Shown here: in pieces, positions 10,199 to 21,383 of the stretch
Layout of the letters: each line of letters starts with the position of its first letter
Numbering within the stretch: the first letter of the stretch is position 1
Assembly: GCA_029255685.2 (NCBI GenBank)
Contig: CM055317.2
Span: 16,757,501-16,821,500, forward strand
Source of the DNA: Silene conica
Taxonomy: Eukaryota; Streptophyta; Magnoliopsida; Caryophyllales; Caryophyllaceae
Reading direction: 5' to 3'
DNA: 64,000 bases
Made by a program: the position numbers and the translations under genes
Notes under the pieces: model-generated
The model's input: only the letters and a program-made list of their open reading frames with translations
The model's database searches: none
Told to the model about the DNA's origin: nothing

Positions 10199-12304
10199 AT
10201 GGTAGGATCTCAAGACGGAGAAGAAAAATCATGGGAGGAGAGCAACATGGAATTAAAGTCCGAAATCCAAGAGCTCAAATATCTCATAAAGACAATGATG
10301 ACCAAAGGAGGTCATAAAAAGATGGGAGAGTCCTCATCTAGGGCGAGTGACTCGGAAGAAGAGGCTGAATTTAAGGGCAAGACTTGGGACAAGAACGATG
10401 ATGATAGAGGTCTCAAACTTGACATCCCTGAATTCAAAGGAGACATGGATCCGGAAGATTTCTTGGAGTGGCTAAGACAAACGGAGAGAGACTTTGAGTA
10501 CAAGGAATACGATGACCGGAAGCAGTTTAAAGTGGCTATCTTAAAGCTTACCAAATACGCTTCGCTATGGTATGAGAACCTTGTGAGGCAAAGAAAGAAG
10601 CAACACAAAGAAAAGATTAAGTCTTGGGCAAAGTTGAAAAAGCATATGGTAAAGAAATTCTTGCCAAAGGACTACAATCAAGAAAATTACTTAAAACTCC
10701 ATTCTTTAACCCAAGATAATATGACCGTCTCAGAATACATTCGGGAATTTGAAAAGATGACCATTGTATGTGATCTAGATGAGAGGGAGGAGTTGAAAGT
10801 TGCTAGATTTATTCGTGGTTAAGTACCGACCCTAGCTTCAAGGGTTGAGATTCAAAACTATGAAGATTATTATGATGTGTGCAGGATTGCTTTAAAGTTC
10901 GAAAGACATGACAAAGCAAGGAAAACAAATTCTTATAAGAGCACAAGAGTCGGAGAAGGCTCATCATCATACACTACCACTACCACGCCTAAAGCCAAGG
11001 AGGCGTCGAAGGAAGAGGCGGCCGAAAAGGCCAAAGGTACGTTCAAGCAAGGTATTCCTGATCCTAGAGGGAGTACTATTAGAAGATGCTATAAGTGTCA
11101 AGGCTATGGACACATCGCTACGGATTGCCCTCAAAAAAGAACCTTATCCATTCAAGAACTTCAAGGTATGGTTCCAAACTTTGTTGTACCTGAAATTGTT
11201 GAGGAGGAGAAAATTGAGGAGGAAAAAGAGGACAGAAAAATCGTGGGAGTCGAGAGTGAGGACGAGGGGGATTGCCTCGTAGTACGTGCTTTACACGTGG
11301 AGTCCACGACGGAAGGTGAGGAGCAAAGGGATAATGTGTTCCATACTCGTTGTAAGGTTGAGGGAAAAAAGTGCGACTTGATTATTGATAGCGGGTCTTG
11401 CACTAATGTTGTTTCAAAAACCTTAGTTTCGGAGTTGGAATTAAGTATTAGGGCTAGGGAGAAACCGTACAAGTTACAATGGTTAGATGGGAACCAAGGG
11501 GTACGGGTGGAGAAGCAAGCCCTAATTTCTTTTAACATTGGGCCTTATGAGGATGAACTGTGGTGTGACATCGTCCCTATGAACGCATGTCATATATTAC
11601 TTGGGAGGCCATGGCAATATGATAGGAACGTTACACATGATGGGAGAACAAATGTGTATAGCGTTACAAAGGGAGGTACCATCTATGATCTCCAACCTTT
11701 ATCAAGAATCAAACCTAGACCACCTAATTCAAAGAAAAGTTTATTTATGGAGTTAGGGGAAGGGACACCGAGCAACGGAACTGAAGAGTCGAGAGCGTGT
11801 GGTGTTCGGTTGGTCGAAATTCATGGGGGACATGGAGGTTGTGAGGGGTTGCCAAATAGGGAGGAACGTGAGAGGCGTGAGGAGCTGAACGCCGTGAGCA
11901 TCACGGAGGTCGGAGGCCGCGAGTTTGGGCAGGCCGTGAGTGTTGGAGGTCGGGAAGGAAGGTTGGTTGCTAACACCAACGAGCACAAGGAATCTCGGAA
12001 CATGGGTTTGGTAAGTCAAGGAAACCGTGTTCTCGAAAAATCAAGGGCTAACATATCCAAGTCTACTCGAGGGTTACATGATCTTAATTTGAGGTCAAAT
12101 TCTCAAAAACTGAGAGAGTATGATGCGGGAGCATTAGCAAAGATTCGAGGTCGTGACCCACGACCCAAAGAAAGGTTAAAAATGTTCGATATGGGTTCGA
12201 TACGGATTTTCAAGTTAGCTTGGGAAGACGTATTAAAGGAACAAAAGAAGGATCCGGGTAGGGATCTTGGGAACCGTGCCCAACGTGTGGGACCACACGG
12301 TTAA
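10199..12304 (+). pseudogene. Unit 3 gag-protease, one in-frame stop
   Basis: Same architecture as unit 2 but with TGG (Trp) where unit 2 has TAG, so gag is open for 207 codons until the shared TAA at 10820-10822. The TAA replaces an expected Leu (TTA) in the end of the gag domain (...FIRG then VPTLASRVEIQ), so a complete gag cannot be made without readthrough. The downstream knuckle-protease-tail part stays open to 12304. Confidence 0.85.
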
Positions 12305-13169
12305 GGGTCCTAATTTGTTTAGGATTTGTGTGATTTATTTTATCTTGTTTTTATCTTATTTAATTAATTAAGTTTGTTACTAGTTTGTTACAACAAGGCT
12401 GTTAAGGTTGTTACAAGGTAGTTACAAAGTTAGTTATTAGTTTATTAGAGTTTGTTATTAAGTTGTTAGGGTTGTTACTACAACTTAATCTTTTATTTGT
12501 TATTTTATCTTTTAGATTAAATAAGTATTATCTTTAATCCATAGGATAGAAATAGAAACCCTAAGAGGAGTAGTAGTACACGGTTTGGACGAGCCATTGG
12601 GAACCGTGTAGGGTTCTTTTTGTTTTCCTATTTCGATTCTAGTTTGTGACGGATGACCTTACTATAAATAGTCATCCTTAGTTGTTTGTTTTATTGATCA
12701 TATATTCAAGTTATAAAAAACCTTTTGTTAAGTTTTACTTACAAATCTAAACTATCTGTGTGAGCTTTAAAACCCGAAGTATCTGTGTGAGCTTCAAAAT
12801 AATTGAGAGAATATCTGTGTGAGTTTGATCAATTATCCTATCCATCGACAATCATAATTCATTCATCAAATCGTTTCACAAATCTTTCAAGTATTAAGTG
12901 TCGTGCCTTATTACGTCATCAACAATCTTTATTCAAGAAGATCAAGAAACACCAAGATTCACCGCCACCGTTGACCACCGTCCACGGCGAGCCACGTCAC
13001 CACCACCGGCCGTTCGTTCGTCCACCATTCGTTCATTATTCTTCGTTCTTGGTTACTTTTCGTTCTTTATTCGTTCAAGATTGTAATATTTTATTAGTAT
13101 TTTTATTCCGCTGCAACATTCGTATTTTTGTTGATTATCTTTATTGATTATCACCCCAAATACGCATCA
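12305..13169 (+). repeat. LTR region between units 3 and 4
   Basis: As the other LTR regions, TATA at 12663. A private G-to-T change lies near 12527 (AAGTATT for AAGGATT). Confidence 0.7.
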
Positions 13170-13172
13170 AAT

Positions 13173-13184
13173 TGGTATCAGAGC
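13173..13184 (+). promoter_or_regulatory. Primer binding site, unit 4 (tRNA-iMet)
   Basis: TGGTATCAGAGC at the expected phase. Confidence 0.85.
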
Positions 13185-13237
13185 TTCGGCTCTTGGTCTA
13201 ATTTTTATTACACCAGTTCTTGGGAAAGTTTATCAAC

Positions 13238-15343
13238 ATGGTAGGATCTCAAGACGGAGAAGAAAAATCATGGGAGGAGAGCAACATGGAATTAAAGTCC
13301 GAAATCCAAGAGCTCAAATATCTCATAAAGACAATGATGACCAAAGGAGGTCATAAAAAGATGGGAGAGTCCTCATCTAGGGCGAGTGACTCGGAAGAAG
13401 AGGCTGAATTTAAGGGCAAGACTTGGGACAAGAACGATGATGATAGAGGTCTCAAACTTGACATCCCTGAATTCAAAGGAGACATGGATCCGGAAGATTT
13501 CTTGGAGTGGCTAAGACAAACGGAGAGAGACTTTGAGTACAAGGAATACGATGACCGGAAGCAGTTTAAAATGGCTATCTTAAAGCTTACCAAATACGCT
13601 TCGCTATGGTATGAGAACCTTGTGAGGCAAAGAAAGAAGCAACACAAAGAAAAGATTAAGTCTTGGGCAAAGTTGAAAAAGCATATGGTAAAGAAATTCT
13701 TGCCAAAGGACTACAATCAAGAAAATTACTTAAAACTCCATTCTTTAACCCAAGATAATATGACCGTCTCAGAATACATTCGGGAATTTGAAAAGATGAC
13801 CATTGTATGTGATCTAGATGAGAGGGAGGAGTTGAAAGTTGCTAGATTTATTCGTGGTTAAGTACCGACCCTAGCTTCAAGGGTTGAGATTCAAAACTAT
13901 GAAGATTATTATGATGTGTGCAGGATTGCTTTAAAGTTCGAAAGACATGACAAAGCAAGGAAAACAAATTCTTATAAGAGCACAAGAGTCGGAGAAGGCT
14001 CATCATCATACACTACCACTACCACGCCTAAAGCCAAGGAGGCGTCGAAGGAAGAGGTGGCCGAAAAGGCCAAAGGTACGTTCAAGCAAGGTATTCCTGA
14101 TCCTAGAGGGAGTACTATTAGAAGATGCTATAAGTGTCAAGGCTATGGACACATCGCTACGGATTGCCCTCAAAAAAGAACCTTATCCATTCAAGAACTT
14201 CAAGGTATGGTTCCAAACTTTGTTGTACCTGAAATTGTTGAGGAGGAGAAAATTGAGGAGGAAAAAGAGGACAGAAAAATCGTGGGAGTCGAGAGTGAGG
14301 ACGAGGGGGATTGCCTCGTAGTACGTGCTTTACACGTGGAGTCCACGACGGAAGGTGAGGAGCAAAGGGATAATGTGTTCCATACTCGTTGTAAGGTTGA
14401 GGGAAAAAAGTGCGACTTGATTATTGATAGCGGGTCTTGCACTAATGTTGTTTCAAAAACCTTAGTTTGGGAGTTGGAATTAAGTATTAGGGCTAGGGAG
14501 AAACCGTACAAGTTACAATGGTTAGATGGGAACCAAGGGGTACGGGTGGAGAAGCAAGCCCTAATTTCTTTTAACATTGGGCCTTATGAGGATGAACTGT
14601 GGTGTGACATCGTCCCTATGAACGCATGTCATATATTACTTGGGAGGCCATGGCAATATGATAGGAACGTTACACATGATGGGAGAACAAATGTGTATAG
14701 CGTTACAAAGGGAGGTACCATCTATGATCTCCAACCTTTATCAAGAATCAAACCTAGACCACCTAGTTCAAAGAAAAGTTTATTTATGGAGTTAGGGGAA
14801 GGGACACCGAGCAACGGAACTGAAGAGTCGAGAGCGTGTGGTGTTCGGTTGGTCGAAATTCATGGGGGACATGGAGGTTGTGAGGGGTTGCCAAATAGGG
14901 AGGAACGTGAGAGGCGTGAGGAGCTGAACGCCGTGAGCATCACGGAGGTCGGAGGCCGCGAGTTTGGGCAGGCCGTGAGTGTTGGAGGTCGGGAAGGAAG
15001 GTTGGTTGCTAACACCAACGAGCACAAGGAATCTCGGAACATGGGTTTGGTAAGTCAAGGAAACCGTGTTCTCAAAAAATCAAGGGCTAACATATCCAAG
15101 TCTACTCGAGGGTTACATGATCTTAATTTGAGGTCAAATTCTCAAAAACTGAGAGAGTATGATGCGGGAGCATTAGCAAAGATTCGAGGTCGTGACCCAC
15201 GACCCAAAGAAAGGTTAAAAATGTTCGATATGGGTTCGATACGGATTTTCAAGTTAGCTTGGGAAGACGTATTAAAGGAACAAAAGAAGGATCCGGGTAG
15301 GGATCTTGGGAACCGTGCCCAACGTGTGGGACCACACGGTTAA
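13238..15343 (+). pseudogene. Unit 4 gag-protease, one in-frame stop
   Basis: As unit 3, with the shared TAA at 13859-13861 and no TAG. Private changes include Val to Met near 13571, Ala to Val near 14058, Ser to Trp just after the protease active site (near 14469) and Asn to Ser near 14766. The pattern looks like unconstrained drift in a dead copy. Confidence 0.85.
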
Positions 15344-16208
15344 GGGTCCTAATTTGTTTAGGATTTGTGTGATTTATTTTATCTTGTTTTTATCTTATTT
15401 AATTAATTAAGTTTGTTACTAGTTTGTTACAACAAGGCAGTTAAGGTTGTTACAAGGTAGTTACAAAGTTAGTTATTAGTTTATTAGAGTTTGTTATTAA
15501 GTTGTTAGGGTTGTTACTACAACTTAATCTTTTATTTGTTATTTTATCTTTTAGATTAAATAAGGATTATCTTTAATCCATAGGATAGAAATAGAAACCC
15601 TAAGAGGAGTAGTAGTACACGGTTTGGACGAGCCATTGGGAACCGTGTAGGGTTCTTTTTGTTTTCCTATTTCGATTCTAGTTTGTGACGGATGACCTTA
15701 CTATAAATAGTCATCCTTAGTTGTTTGTTTTATTGATCATATATTCAAGTTATAAAAAACCTTTTGTTAAGTTTTACTTACAAATCTAAACTATCTGTGT
15801 GAGCTTTAAAACCCGAAGTATCTGTGTGAGCTTCAAAATAATTGAGAGAATATCTGTGTGAGTTTGATCAATTATCCTATCCATCGACAATCATAATTCA
15901 TTCATCAAATCGTTTCACAAATCTTTCAAGTATTAAGTGTCGTGCCTTATTACGTCATCAACAATCTTTATTCAAGAAGATCAAGAAACACCAAGATTCA
16001 CCGCCACCGTTGACCACCGTCCACGGCGAGCCACGTCACCACCACCGGCCGTTCGTTCGTCCACCATTCGTTCATTATTCTTCGTTCTTGGTTACTTTTC
16101 GTTCTTTATTCGTTCAAGATTGTAATATTTTATTAGTATTTTTATTCCGCTGCAACATTCGTATTTTTGTTGATTATCTTTATTGATTATCACCCCAAAT
16201 ACGCATCA
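15344..16208 (+). repeat. LTR region between units 4 and 5
   Basis: As the other LTR regions, TATA at 15702. A private T-to-A change lies near 15439 (AAGGCAG for AAGGCTG). Confidence 0.7.
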
Positions 16209-16211
16209 AAT

Positions 16212-16223
16212 TGGTATCAGAGC
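16212..16223 (+). promoter_or_regulatory. Primer binding site, unit 5 (tRNA-iMet)
   Basis: TGGTATCAGAGC; the last primer site of the array. Confidence 0.85.
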
Positions 16224-17162
16224 TTCGGCTCTTGGTCTAATTTTTATTACACCAGTTCTTGGGAAAGTTTATCAACATGGTAGGATCTCAAGACGGAGAA
16301 GAAAAATCATGGGAGGAGAGCAACATGGAATTAAAGTCCGAAATCCAAGAGCTCAAATATCTCATAAAGACAATGATGACCAAAGGAGGTCATAAAAAGA
16401 CGGGAGAGTCCTCATCTAGGGCGAGTGACTCGGAAGAAGAGGCTGAATTTAAGGGCAAGACTTAGGACAAGAACGATGATGATAGAGGTCTCAAACTTGA
16501 CATCCCTGAATTCAAAGGAGACATGGATCCGGAAGATTTCTTGGAGTGGCTAAGACAAACGGAGAGAGACTTTGAGTACAAGGAATACGATGACCGGAAG
16601 CAGTTTAAAGTGGCTATCTTAAAGCTTACCAAATACGCTTCGCTATGGTATGAGAACCTTGTGAGGCAAAGAAAGAAGCAACATAAAGAAAAGATTAAGT
16701 CTTGGGCAAAGTTGAAAAAGCATATGGTAAAGAAATTCTTGCCAAAGGACTACAATCAAGAAAATTACTTAAAACTCCATTCTTTAACCCAAGATAATAT
16801 GACCGTCTCAGAATACATTCGGGAATTTGAAAAGATGACCATTGTATGTGATCTAGATGAGAGGGAGGAGTTGAAAGTTGCTAGATTTATTCGTGGTTAA
16901 GTACCGACCCTAGCTTCAAGGGTTGAGATTCAAAACTATGAAGATTATTATGATGTGTGCAGGATTGCTTTAAAGTTCGAAAGACAAGACAAAGCAAGGA
17001 AAACAAATTCTTATAAGAGCACAAGAGTCGGAGAAGGCTCATCATCATACACTACCACTACCACGCCTAAAGCCAAGGAGGCGTCGAAGGAAGAGGCGGC
17101 CGAAAAGGCCAAAGGTACGTTCAAGCAAGGTATTCCTGATCCTAGAGGGAGTACTCACTAGT

Positions 17163-17340
17163 AGAAAAACATCTATTTGCTGCTCTTTATTTGAGGCGTT
17201 TTTGACCAGTAGCAGCAAATAAATAAATCAAAATTTCTATTTTCTAAAACACATAATCACATTTGAGGCGTTTTTTAGAACCGACGCCGCAAATATAGTC
17301 ATTTGAGGCGTTTTTATATTAAATGCCGCAAATAAACATA
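17163..17340. repeat. Left subterminal repeats of the CACTA element
   Basis: Three copies of TTTGAGGCGTTTTT (about 17190, 17262, 17303) and inverse GCCGCAAATA pieces. Such arrays are the usual transposase binding region of CACTA elements. Confidence 0.75.
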
Positions 17341-17392
17341 ACCCAGTACCCACCCTCAAATAGTCAAAATAGATACCTTGCTATCAGTTTAC

Positions 17393-17543
17393 ATGGCGTC
17401 ACTCTTTCCCCTTCCTTCTACCTTGCGGATTCCAACATTCCACCACTCACCTCGCTGCACCTCATTTACCACCGTACGTCGCCATTACCACTACGACTTC
17501 AAGTCGGTTGCACCTTCTTCTAATATCTCCTGCCTCCTAATAG
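17393..17543 (+). pseudogene. Captured first exon with transit-peptide-like start
   Basis: From ATG 17393 the reading is Ser/Thr/Arg-rich and poor in acidic residues (starts MASLFPLPST), like an organelle transit peptide, and ends at a good donor (TAG then GTATTC at 17544). A 289-bp AT-rich intron-like stretch follows to an acceptor at 17832. The parent gene is not certain; either fragment below could be its partner. Confidence 0.5.
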
Positions 17544-17832
17544 GTATTCATTCTTTTAAAAATTTTCATTTTCATTAATTAGGGTTGATGATTAATTCGA
17601 TTTGTTCGAAATTATTTGCATTCTTTTATTATTTAATAATAAATATAGCATTATATTTGGTTTATGTTTGAAGTAATAGGCATAAATGGATTAGATTTTA
17701 TAATTAGGGTTAACCGATTTAGGGGTTTTAGATTCAAATTCCATTTACTTGTAATAATATGATAGTGTAATATGCATAATTGTTTGATACCGGTTCTACC
17801 TGGTAATTTTACTGCGATTTTCTGATCTGCAG

Positions 17833-17973
17833 TCACCAAAAGAATTAATGTGATGAAATGGAGAGGGGTGTTGAGAGATGGATAATTGATATATCAGTTT
17901 GGAAGCCTTCACCTTCAGACTTCTCCCGGGCTATTTCAATTCTTCCCTCACATCAACATTCCTCCATCACCAG
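17833..17973 (+). pseudogene. Captured exon resembling plant 4'-phosphopantetheinyl transferase
   Basis: It lies between acceptor ...CTGCAG (17832) and donor AG/GTATTTTC (17974). The frame from 17858 reads MERGVERWIIDISVW, then PSPSDFS and HSSITR. This resembles the N-terminal part of plant Sfp-type 4'-phosphopantetheinyl transferases (RW.VDIS.W.PSP followed by SSITRF), which load the phosphopantetheine arm on carrier proteins. Only this exon is present and the rest of the enzyme is missing, so no function is expected. The assignment rests on remembered family motifs. Confidence 0.5.
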
Positions 17974-18085
17974 GTATTTTCAATGGTCTAGTGTATCCAT
18001 TTCCTGTTTTTCTTCCCTTTTTCTATTGGTGCCTACCCAAGTTAATTGGGGACGATAGATATGGGAAATTTATACTTTAAAAATA

Positions 18086-18170
18086 CTCCCTCCATACCCG
18101 CTCATTTGTTTTCGTATTACATTTTAATGTGTCTATGTCATTTGTTTACCTATTATAATTGACCACCTGA
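18086..18170 (+). repeat. Possible Stowaway-like MITE end
   Basis: TA followed by CTCCCTCCATACCCGCTC matches the usual start of Stowaway MITEs. I found no matching right end, so this is a remnant at best. Confidence 0.3.
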
Positions 18171-18518
18171 TGTTTTCTTGTACTTTACCTTATAATTGAC
18201 AACCTACAAATGTTGGGGGTTAGTGAAGATTGAAAGCTGCAAAGTTAAACGAGGGTGATAAATTTGGGATCATGGGAATATGGTAACTTCTAGAAGAAAT
18301 TAAATTTGATGGGGTTAGTGGAATTTGAAAGTTGTGCTTATATTTGAAATCTGGAAAGGGGATAGTTAATCACTTTTGCTTCAATCCAATAGTGATTGAA
18401 ATGTTTGTTATTGAATGAGAGGTATTTACTATTTATCAAAATGTGATCACTTCATGCCACCATAAAATCAATCCAGTTAGGTTTTTCGTAGTAAAGTTTC
18501 AATCTTTACCATGTAACC

Positions 18519-18761
18519 ATGCCTGATAGTATTATTCCACCTGATACTGCCCTTGATATGACTGATGCTCTGCTGTTTCACCCTTTTGAGGGAACTCAAA
18601 CTCTGAGAAACATACCTGAGCTTATTGGGGCTGAGAATTATGCACCCCAGAAACGCCAGTTGGAACTTGCACTATCTGCCAAGAGAAGTTTGAAAACAAA
18701 GTCGGTACTTGACTGTGAGGTTGCCATTGTAGTTTTTCGAACAGAGAGTTTGTGGGGCTGA
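18519..18761 (+). pseudogene. Unidentified coding-like fragment inside the CACTA element
   Basis: An 80-codon open frame with protein-like composition (for example LLFHPFEGTQTL and NIPELIGAENYAP). I do not recognise it. It lies between the two identified captures and may belong to either parent gene or a third. Confidence 0.3.
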
Positions 18762-18820
18762 TTTCTGCCCGAACGATATGGTTAGGAACGCCAACGATTG
18801 CAGATACTTGAAGCAGGAAG

Positions 18821-18893
18821 TGAGAGGAATAAATTGGCGTATGAATCACGAAAAATAATGAGAGGAATAAATTGGCGTATGAATCACGAAAAA
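18821..18893 (+). repeat. 38-bp tandem duplication inside the CACTA element
   Basis: The segment beginning TGAGAGGAATAAATTGGCG occurs at 18821 and again at 18859, nearly identical. This looks like slippage or repair-associated duplication beside the captured exons. Confidence 0.7.
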
Positions 18894-18937
18894 CCTAACT
18901 GGAATTGACCACCTCATGCTTTTTATCTTTGTTTCAG

Positions 18938-19051
18938 GCTGGGGCTGCTGGATTGATTTTCCAGGCATCACTTCTTGCACTTGCTGTAGGTATTTACTGG
19001 AGTGGTCAGCTTTCTCAGCAGACGCCTATCCTATTCCTTCTTTCCCTAATT
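18938..19051 (+). pseudogene. Captured exon of an IREG3/MAR1-like (ferroportin family) transporter
   Basis: Exactly 38 codons between acceptor TTTCAG (18937) and donor GTAAGA (19052). The product is a hydrophobic membrane segment, AGAAGLIFQASLLALAVG followed by IYWSG.LSQQTP, matching in my memory the plastid/mitochondrial ferroportin-like solute carrier family 40 member 3 (IREG3, MAR1). Intact proteins are multi-pass metal transporters; here only this exon and the last one are present. Confidence 0.7.
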
Positions 19052-19324
19052 GTAAGAATTCATTGCCAACCTTATCGACCTTAAAATTTGAATCGTCTGA
19101 AATACAGCATGGTAAGTGACTGTGAATCAAGTTTATGGTACATTTCTCCTTTATACTCCAGCAGTAAGTCTTGTATGAGCGGCCTGACATCACATGTGAG
19201 ACCAACTCAAGTCCTATATATTCGATATTTAATTATAGGGCTAACAAGTTATTGGGAGTTTTGGACACTCCAGTCTTTACTGTTGTAATGGCTTGGTAAA
19301 CTGCTTTCGTGATTCAATTTTCAG

Positions 19325-19620
19325 GTATTGTCGAGACTGGGACACATGTCATATGATGTGATTGGGCAGCAGATTCTTCAAACAGGAATCCCGTCATCGA
19401 AAGCTAATCTTATCGGGACAACGGAGGTTCTGTTGCCAGTTTGGCAGAGTTTGTCATGTTGGGGGTAGCAATAATTGCAAATGATGTTTCTCTTTTTGGA
19501 TATTTGGCTGTGTTGTCTCTCCTATCTGTGGTCGCAACAGCATACGTCTTCTGCCTATGGCTGGTGAATCCCACTAATGACCAGAAGAAACTCTGGCCCT
19601 CAAGAAATGCACCTGAGTAG
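19325..19620 (+). pseudogene. Captured last exon of the IREG3/MAR1-like transporter, frameshifted
   Basis: After acceptor TTTTCAG (19324) the frame reads [20 protein letters not shown], then [12 protein letters not shown], a signature stretch of the family. One base is missing near 19428 (GGAGGTTCTG where GGAGGTTTCTG would keep frame). The downstream frame then runs through [20 protein letters not shown] and [12 protein letters not shown] to TAG at 19618-19620. The natural stop codon is thus included. The frameshift marks it as a non-functional copy. Confidence 0.75.
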
Positions 19621-19904
19621 TCATCAAAATCCCACTTGGCAATCCTTTTTGCAAGTTAGAACATAAACTATTTAGTGCCTTCTGTTTTAGAACTTATAGT
19701 TGAGGCTTGCTTGAAACATGGGGTTAATTGTTACTAAAGTTTGTGTATTGTTATTTAGAATAATTACAAAAATCATGTAAAATACTCTTGTAGAAAAATA
19801 CATTTGAGAGTTATTATATTTAAATACTTTCTTTGCATTATTTCATATTTTTTTTTAAAAAAAAAAAGAAGAAATTTTTTTTTTTTTTTTTTTTTTTTAC
19901 TATT

Positions 19905-20140
19905 TGCGGCGTGTTTGACAAAAAACGCCTCAAATAGAGAAGCTATTTGCGGCGCTTTTTTTAAAAAACGCCTCAAGTAGAGAAGCTATTTGAGGCGTTT
20001 TTTTTAAAAACGCCGCAAATAGCTTTTCTATTTGAGGCGTTTTTTTCCGCCGCAAATAGTCTTTTCTATTTGCGGCCCCCTTATTTGCTGCTACACCAAA
20101 AACGCCGCAAATGACTACTTTTTTGGCGCCGCAAATAGCT
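19905..20140. repeat. Right subterminal repeats of the CACTA element
   Basis: At least eight copies of AAAACGCC(G/T)CAAATAG or its inverse, several arranged as back-to-back palindromes around poly-T/poly-A. A long T run (about 19867-19900) precedes them. Confidence 0.8.
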
Positions 20141-21383
20141 ATTTTTCTACTAGTGACTATTAGAAGATGCTATAAGTGTCAAGGCTATGGACACATCGCT
20201 ACGGATTGCCCTCAAAAAAGAACCTTATCCATTCAAGAACTTCAAGGTATGGTTCCAAACTTTGTTGTACCTGAAATTGTTGAGGAGGAGAAAATTGAGG
20301 AGGAAAAAGAGGACAGAAAAATCGTGGGAGTCGAGAGTGAGGACGAGGGAGATTGCCTCGTAGTACGTGCTTTACACGTGGAGTCCACGACGGAAGGTGA
20401 GGAGCAAAGGGATAATGTGTTCCATACTCGTTGTAAGGTTGAGGGAAAAAAGTGCGACTTGATTATTGATAGCGGGTCTTGCACTAATGTTGTTTCAAAA
20501 ACCTTAGTTTCGGAGTTGGAATTAAGTATTAGGGCTAGGGAGAAACCGTACGTTACAATGGTTAGATGGGAACCAAGGGGTACGGGTGGAGAAGCAAGCC
20601 CTAATTTCTTTTAACATTGGGCCTTATGAGGATGAACTGTGGTGTGACATCGTCCCTATGAACGCATGTCATATATTACTTGGGAGGCCATGGCAATATG
20701 ATAGGAACGTTACACATGATGGGAGAACAAATGTGTATAGCGTTACAAAGGGAGGTACCATCTATGATCTCCAACCTTTATCAAGAATCAAACCTAGACC
20801 ACCTAATTCAAAGAAAAGTTTATTTATGGAGTTAGGGGAAGGGACACCGAGCAACGGAACTGAAGAGTCGAGAGCGTGTGGTGTTCGGTTGGTCGAAATT
20901 CATGGGGGACATGGAGGTTGTGAGGGGTTGCCAAATAGGGAGGAACGTGAGAGGCGTGAGGAGCTGAACGCCGTGAGCATCACGGAGGTCGGAGGCCGCG
21001 AGTTTGGGCAGGCCGTGAGTGTTGGAGGTCGGGAAGGAAGGTTGGTTGCTAACACCAACGAGCACAAGGAATCTCGGAACATGGGTTTGGTAAGTCAAGG
21101 AAACCGTGTTCTCGAAAAATCAAGGGCTAACATATCCAAGTCTACTCGAGGGTTACATGATCTTAATTTGAGGTCAAATTCTCAAAAACTGAGAGAGTAT
21201 GATGCGGGAGCATTAGCAAAGATTCGAGGTCGTGACCCACGACCCAAAGAAAGGTTAAAAATGTTCGATATGGGTTCGATACGGATTTTCAAGTTAGCTT
21301 GGGAAGACGTATTAAAGGAACAAAAGAAGGATCCGGGTAGGGATCTTGGGAACCGTGCCCAACGTGTGGGACCACACGGTTAA

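Larger units (their letters stand above)
17156..20155. mobile_element. CACTA transposon carrying host gene fragments (non-autonomous)
   Basis: Exactly 3000 bp, bounded by CACTAGTAGAAAAA and its inverse TTTTTCTACTAGTG, with a 3-bp target duplication ACT (17153-17155 and 20156-20158). The uninterrupted site (GGGAGTACTATTAG) is present in the sister units, which proves the insertion. Subterminal regions are filled with repeated TTTG(A/C)GGCGTTTTT boxes in both directions. No transposase (TNPD/TNPA-like) ORF is seen. The interior holds exon-like pieces with splice sites from at least two host genes, all on + strand, so this is a gene-capturing (Pack-CACTA-type) element. Confidence 0.9.
16277..21383 (+). 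pseudogene. Unit 5 gag-protease, split by a CACTA transposon
   Basis: It carries TAG at 16463-16465 (as unit 2), the shared TAA at 16898-16900, a 3000-bp CACTA insertion just before the zinc knuckle (17156-20155), and a 2-bp deletion at 20551/20552 (CCGTACGTTAC for CCGTACAAGTTAC) that shifts the frame inside the protease. Domains otherwise match the other units. Confidence 0.85.
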
